From NCBI RefSeq assembly GCF_000430885.1, contig NZ_AUMW01000013.1, positions 57,069 to 121,068 of the forward strand: a stretch of DNA of 64,000 nt, in the 5' to 3' direction. Origin of the DNA: Desulfotruncus alcoholivorax DSM 16058 (lineage in GTDB: Bacteria > Bacillota > Desulfotomaculia > Desulfotomaculales > Desulfallaceae). The translations under genes and the position numbers were made by a program. Positions 62,931 through 64,000 of this stretch are shown piece after piece. Position 1 is the stretch's first letter; each line of letters begins with the position of its first letter. The notes under the pieces are model-generated. The model was not told the origin of the DNA. It saw nothing but the letters and a program-made list of their open reading frames with translations, and did no database searches.

Positions 62931-62970
62931 AGCCGTAATTCCTTATCCCGCAAGGAACTACGGCTTTTTA
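62931..62970 (+). terminator. hairpin terminator
   Basis: AGCCGTA-TTCC / GGAA-TACGGCT stem followed by TTTTTAA. A second hairpin GCGAGTTTC/GACTCGC follows at 63002-63020. Confidence 0.7.
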
Positions 62971-63166
62971 ACTACCCGCATTACAAAAACCAATAAAAAA
63001 CGCGAGTTTCAAAGACTCGCAATCAACTACCAAATTTTGGTGGAGGAGGGCTGTACCCAGCCGCAACCACAGACACACCTAATCCTCACTTATCAATATT
63101 TTATAGCGATCCACGCCCTTAAACAACCGATACTAAACACACCGCCGCGACCAAAAAAGGGGCGCC

Positions 63167-63472
63167 TCAGCACCTGCAACTGCGGTGCGCGCTGCGCGCC
63201 GCCGCGGCGGCTGCCAGCTCCGACACGGCGGCAAAAGCGATGTGCTTGCACAGCACCCCGCGCTTGACCGCATCTTCGCAGCTGCACCGCGCTGACCCAC
63301 CGCGGCCACGCCGCTCGATAACCACCATGTACTGCTTGTTGCCATGCTTCACGTACCTCTCAACGCACTCTGCCTTCCGCTCCTTGCACTCCCACTGCCA
63401 GCCGGCCTGAATGCCCGCCAGTGCGCGGCCAAACCGCCCATCATCAACCTTACCCAACAGCCTTCTCAACAT
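63167..63472 (-). CDS. SWIM zinc-finger protein
   Basis: 101 residues. The C-terminal CSCEDAVKRGVLCKHIAFAA is a SWIM motif (CxC-xn-CxH) that binds zinc and DNA or protein. Upstream are basic and aromatic stretches (MLRRLLGKVDDGRFGRALAG, IQAGWQWECKERKAECVE). I chose ATG 63472, which has GGGAGG 9 bases upstream; the open frame continues to 63640. GC content is well above that of the flanks. Next to a transposase, so it may be mobile cargo. Confidence 0.7.
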   Translation of the reverse strand: MLRRLLGKVDDGRFGRALAGIQAGWQWECKERKAECVERYVKHGNKQYMVVIERRGRGGSARCSCEDAVKRGVLCKHIAFAAVSELAAAAAARSAHRSCRC

Positions 63473-63683
63473 CTTACACAACCTCCCGTTTTTCTTCCGA
63501 CCACCGCTGCCGGTACCGGTGTCAAGGGCCGGAGCAAAAAAATTTCGTTTTTCCCTGCGGAGCGAAGCGCAGCAGGGGCATACTGGCCGACATGCACAGG
63601 ACCCCGGTGCCCGGGCATGCAAGTACAATAAGGGCCACACATGATCAGGCCCTGCTCACCACCTGACCGGGCTAAACCCCCCT

Positions 63684-63706
63684 GTGTCAGAATAGTTGTC
63701 ATAGAC
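63684..63706. mobile_element. putative left end of the insertion sequence
   Basis: TGTCAGAATAGTTGTCATAG, 50-70 bases upstream of the transposase gene, starts with TG and has the composition of an IS3 terminal repeat. The exact end cannot be fixed without the other end. Confidence 0.35.
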
Positions 63707-63753
63707 CTCTAAAAAAACTATAGTTAGTAATGTAAACAAGGAGGAAACACTAT

Positions 63754-64000
63754 GACGAGATACAGTGAAGAATTCAAATATACAATTATCAAAAGAATGA
63801 TGCCACCCCAAAACGAATCAGTTAGCGCCATATCAAGAGAAACAGGACTATCTGAGGCCACGCTACACAGCTGGAAGAAAAAAGCCAGGGCAAACGGCAT
63901 AGCAGTTCCAGGTGGCGAGCCTGAAGTGGAAAAGTGGAGCACACAGGATAAATTCCTAATAGTAGTTGAAACAGCTTCCTTTAGCGAGATAGAAATGGCA
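63754..64000 (+). CDS. IS3-type transposase subunit (partial, cut by window edge)
   Basis: 82 residues visible: MTRYSEEFKYTIIKRMMPPQ then SAISRETGLSEATLHSWKKK, a helix-turn-helix of IS3/IS911 orfA type. AAGGAGG lies at 63740-63746. The element's left end is probably about 63685-63720 (TGTCAGAATAGTTGTCATAG), but no matching right end is in view. Confidence 0.75.

Noticed and set aside
63093..63666. Many overlapping ORFs on both strands in the GC-rich stretch
   Set aside because: Only the reverse frame 63167-63472 carries a motif (SWIM) and a ribosome site; the others are shadows of high GC.

Overview
The window looks like a low-to-mid GC, Gram-positive anaerobe of the class Clostridia. The best guess is the Desulfotomaculum/Pelotomaculum side of the Peptococcaceae-like families. 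This rests on strong AGGAGG-type ribosome sites with frequent TTG and GTG starts, lipoproteins and PepSY/LysM proteins of Gram-positive type, a sigma-54 activator beside anaerobic ring-degradation genes, ACR3/ArsM arsenic genes and fluoride riboswitches. It is inference; no 16S or phylogenetic marker is present. There are no tRNA or rRNA genes, no CRISPR array and no prophage. One insertion sequence starts at the right edge.

Layout. 0-12 kb is mostly household and transport: the start of recD2, a pit phosphate transporter with its PhoU-like partner, a polysaccharide deacetylase, a NitT/TauT-type ABC transporter, an EamA exporter, a GH25 lysozyme, an rRNA methyltransferase and a UroD-like protein. 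12.7-18.2 kb holds a sensorless sigma-54 activator divergent from a sigma-54 promoter. That promoter drives badH-like, half acyl-CoA ligase and badI-like genes (alicyclic acid degradation), followed by an NhaC-type antiporter. 18.5-20.2 kb has a zinc-ribbon protein, a Ser/Thr kinase with a broken start and a LysM protein. 20.6-26.5 kb is an arsenic island (arsM, three arsR genes, acr3, a phosphoesterase) containing several gene remnants. 26.8-36 kb holds two two-component systems with their likely targets (a metal-binding secreted protein and polyferredoxin; PepSY protein; bcrC-like phosphatase). 36.3-40.3 kb has a TSUP exporter, a WtpA-like binding protein, a PadR regulator and cyclopropane synthase.

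40.4-51.2 kb is a fluoride-stress region. One fluoride riboswitch stands before an enolase gene that has lost its active-site half. A second one precedes an operon of an XRE regulator, dynamin-like GTPase, HAD phosphatase, cation/proton antiporter, two UspA proteins and a GalT-like HIT enzyme. Facing them is a uspA-crcB pair trailed by a decayed second crcB. 51.7-59.3 kb has a WYL regulator, two lipoproteins and a MacB/FtsX-type ABC exporter. 60.2-61.9 kb is a fatty-acyl-CoA ligase behind a second clear sigma-54 promoter with palindromic upstream sites. The last 2 kb is decayed sequence, a SWIM zinc-finger gene and the transposase.

How it fits together. Three regulatory themes link distant genes. 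Two sigma-54 promoters control acyl-CoA metabolism. Heptamers of type TTCTAAT/TTTTAAT repeated every 11 bp occur before the PepSY gene, before the bcrC-like gene (variant TTCTAAG) and before the ABC-exporter operon, suggesting an envelope-stress regulon of the second two-component system. A TGTGACA pair with the same 11-bp period marks the targets of the first. The number of truncated, frameshifted or deleted genes (at least ten) is high and suggests an accessory, decaying part of the chromosome, or in places sequencing indels.
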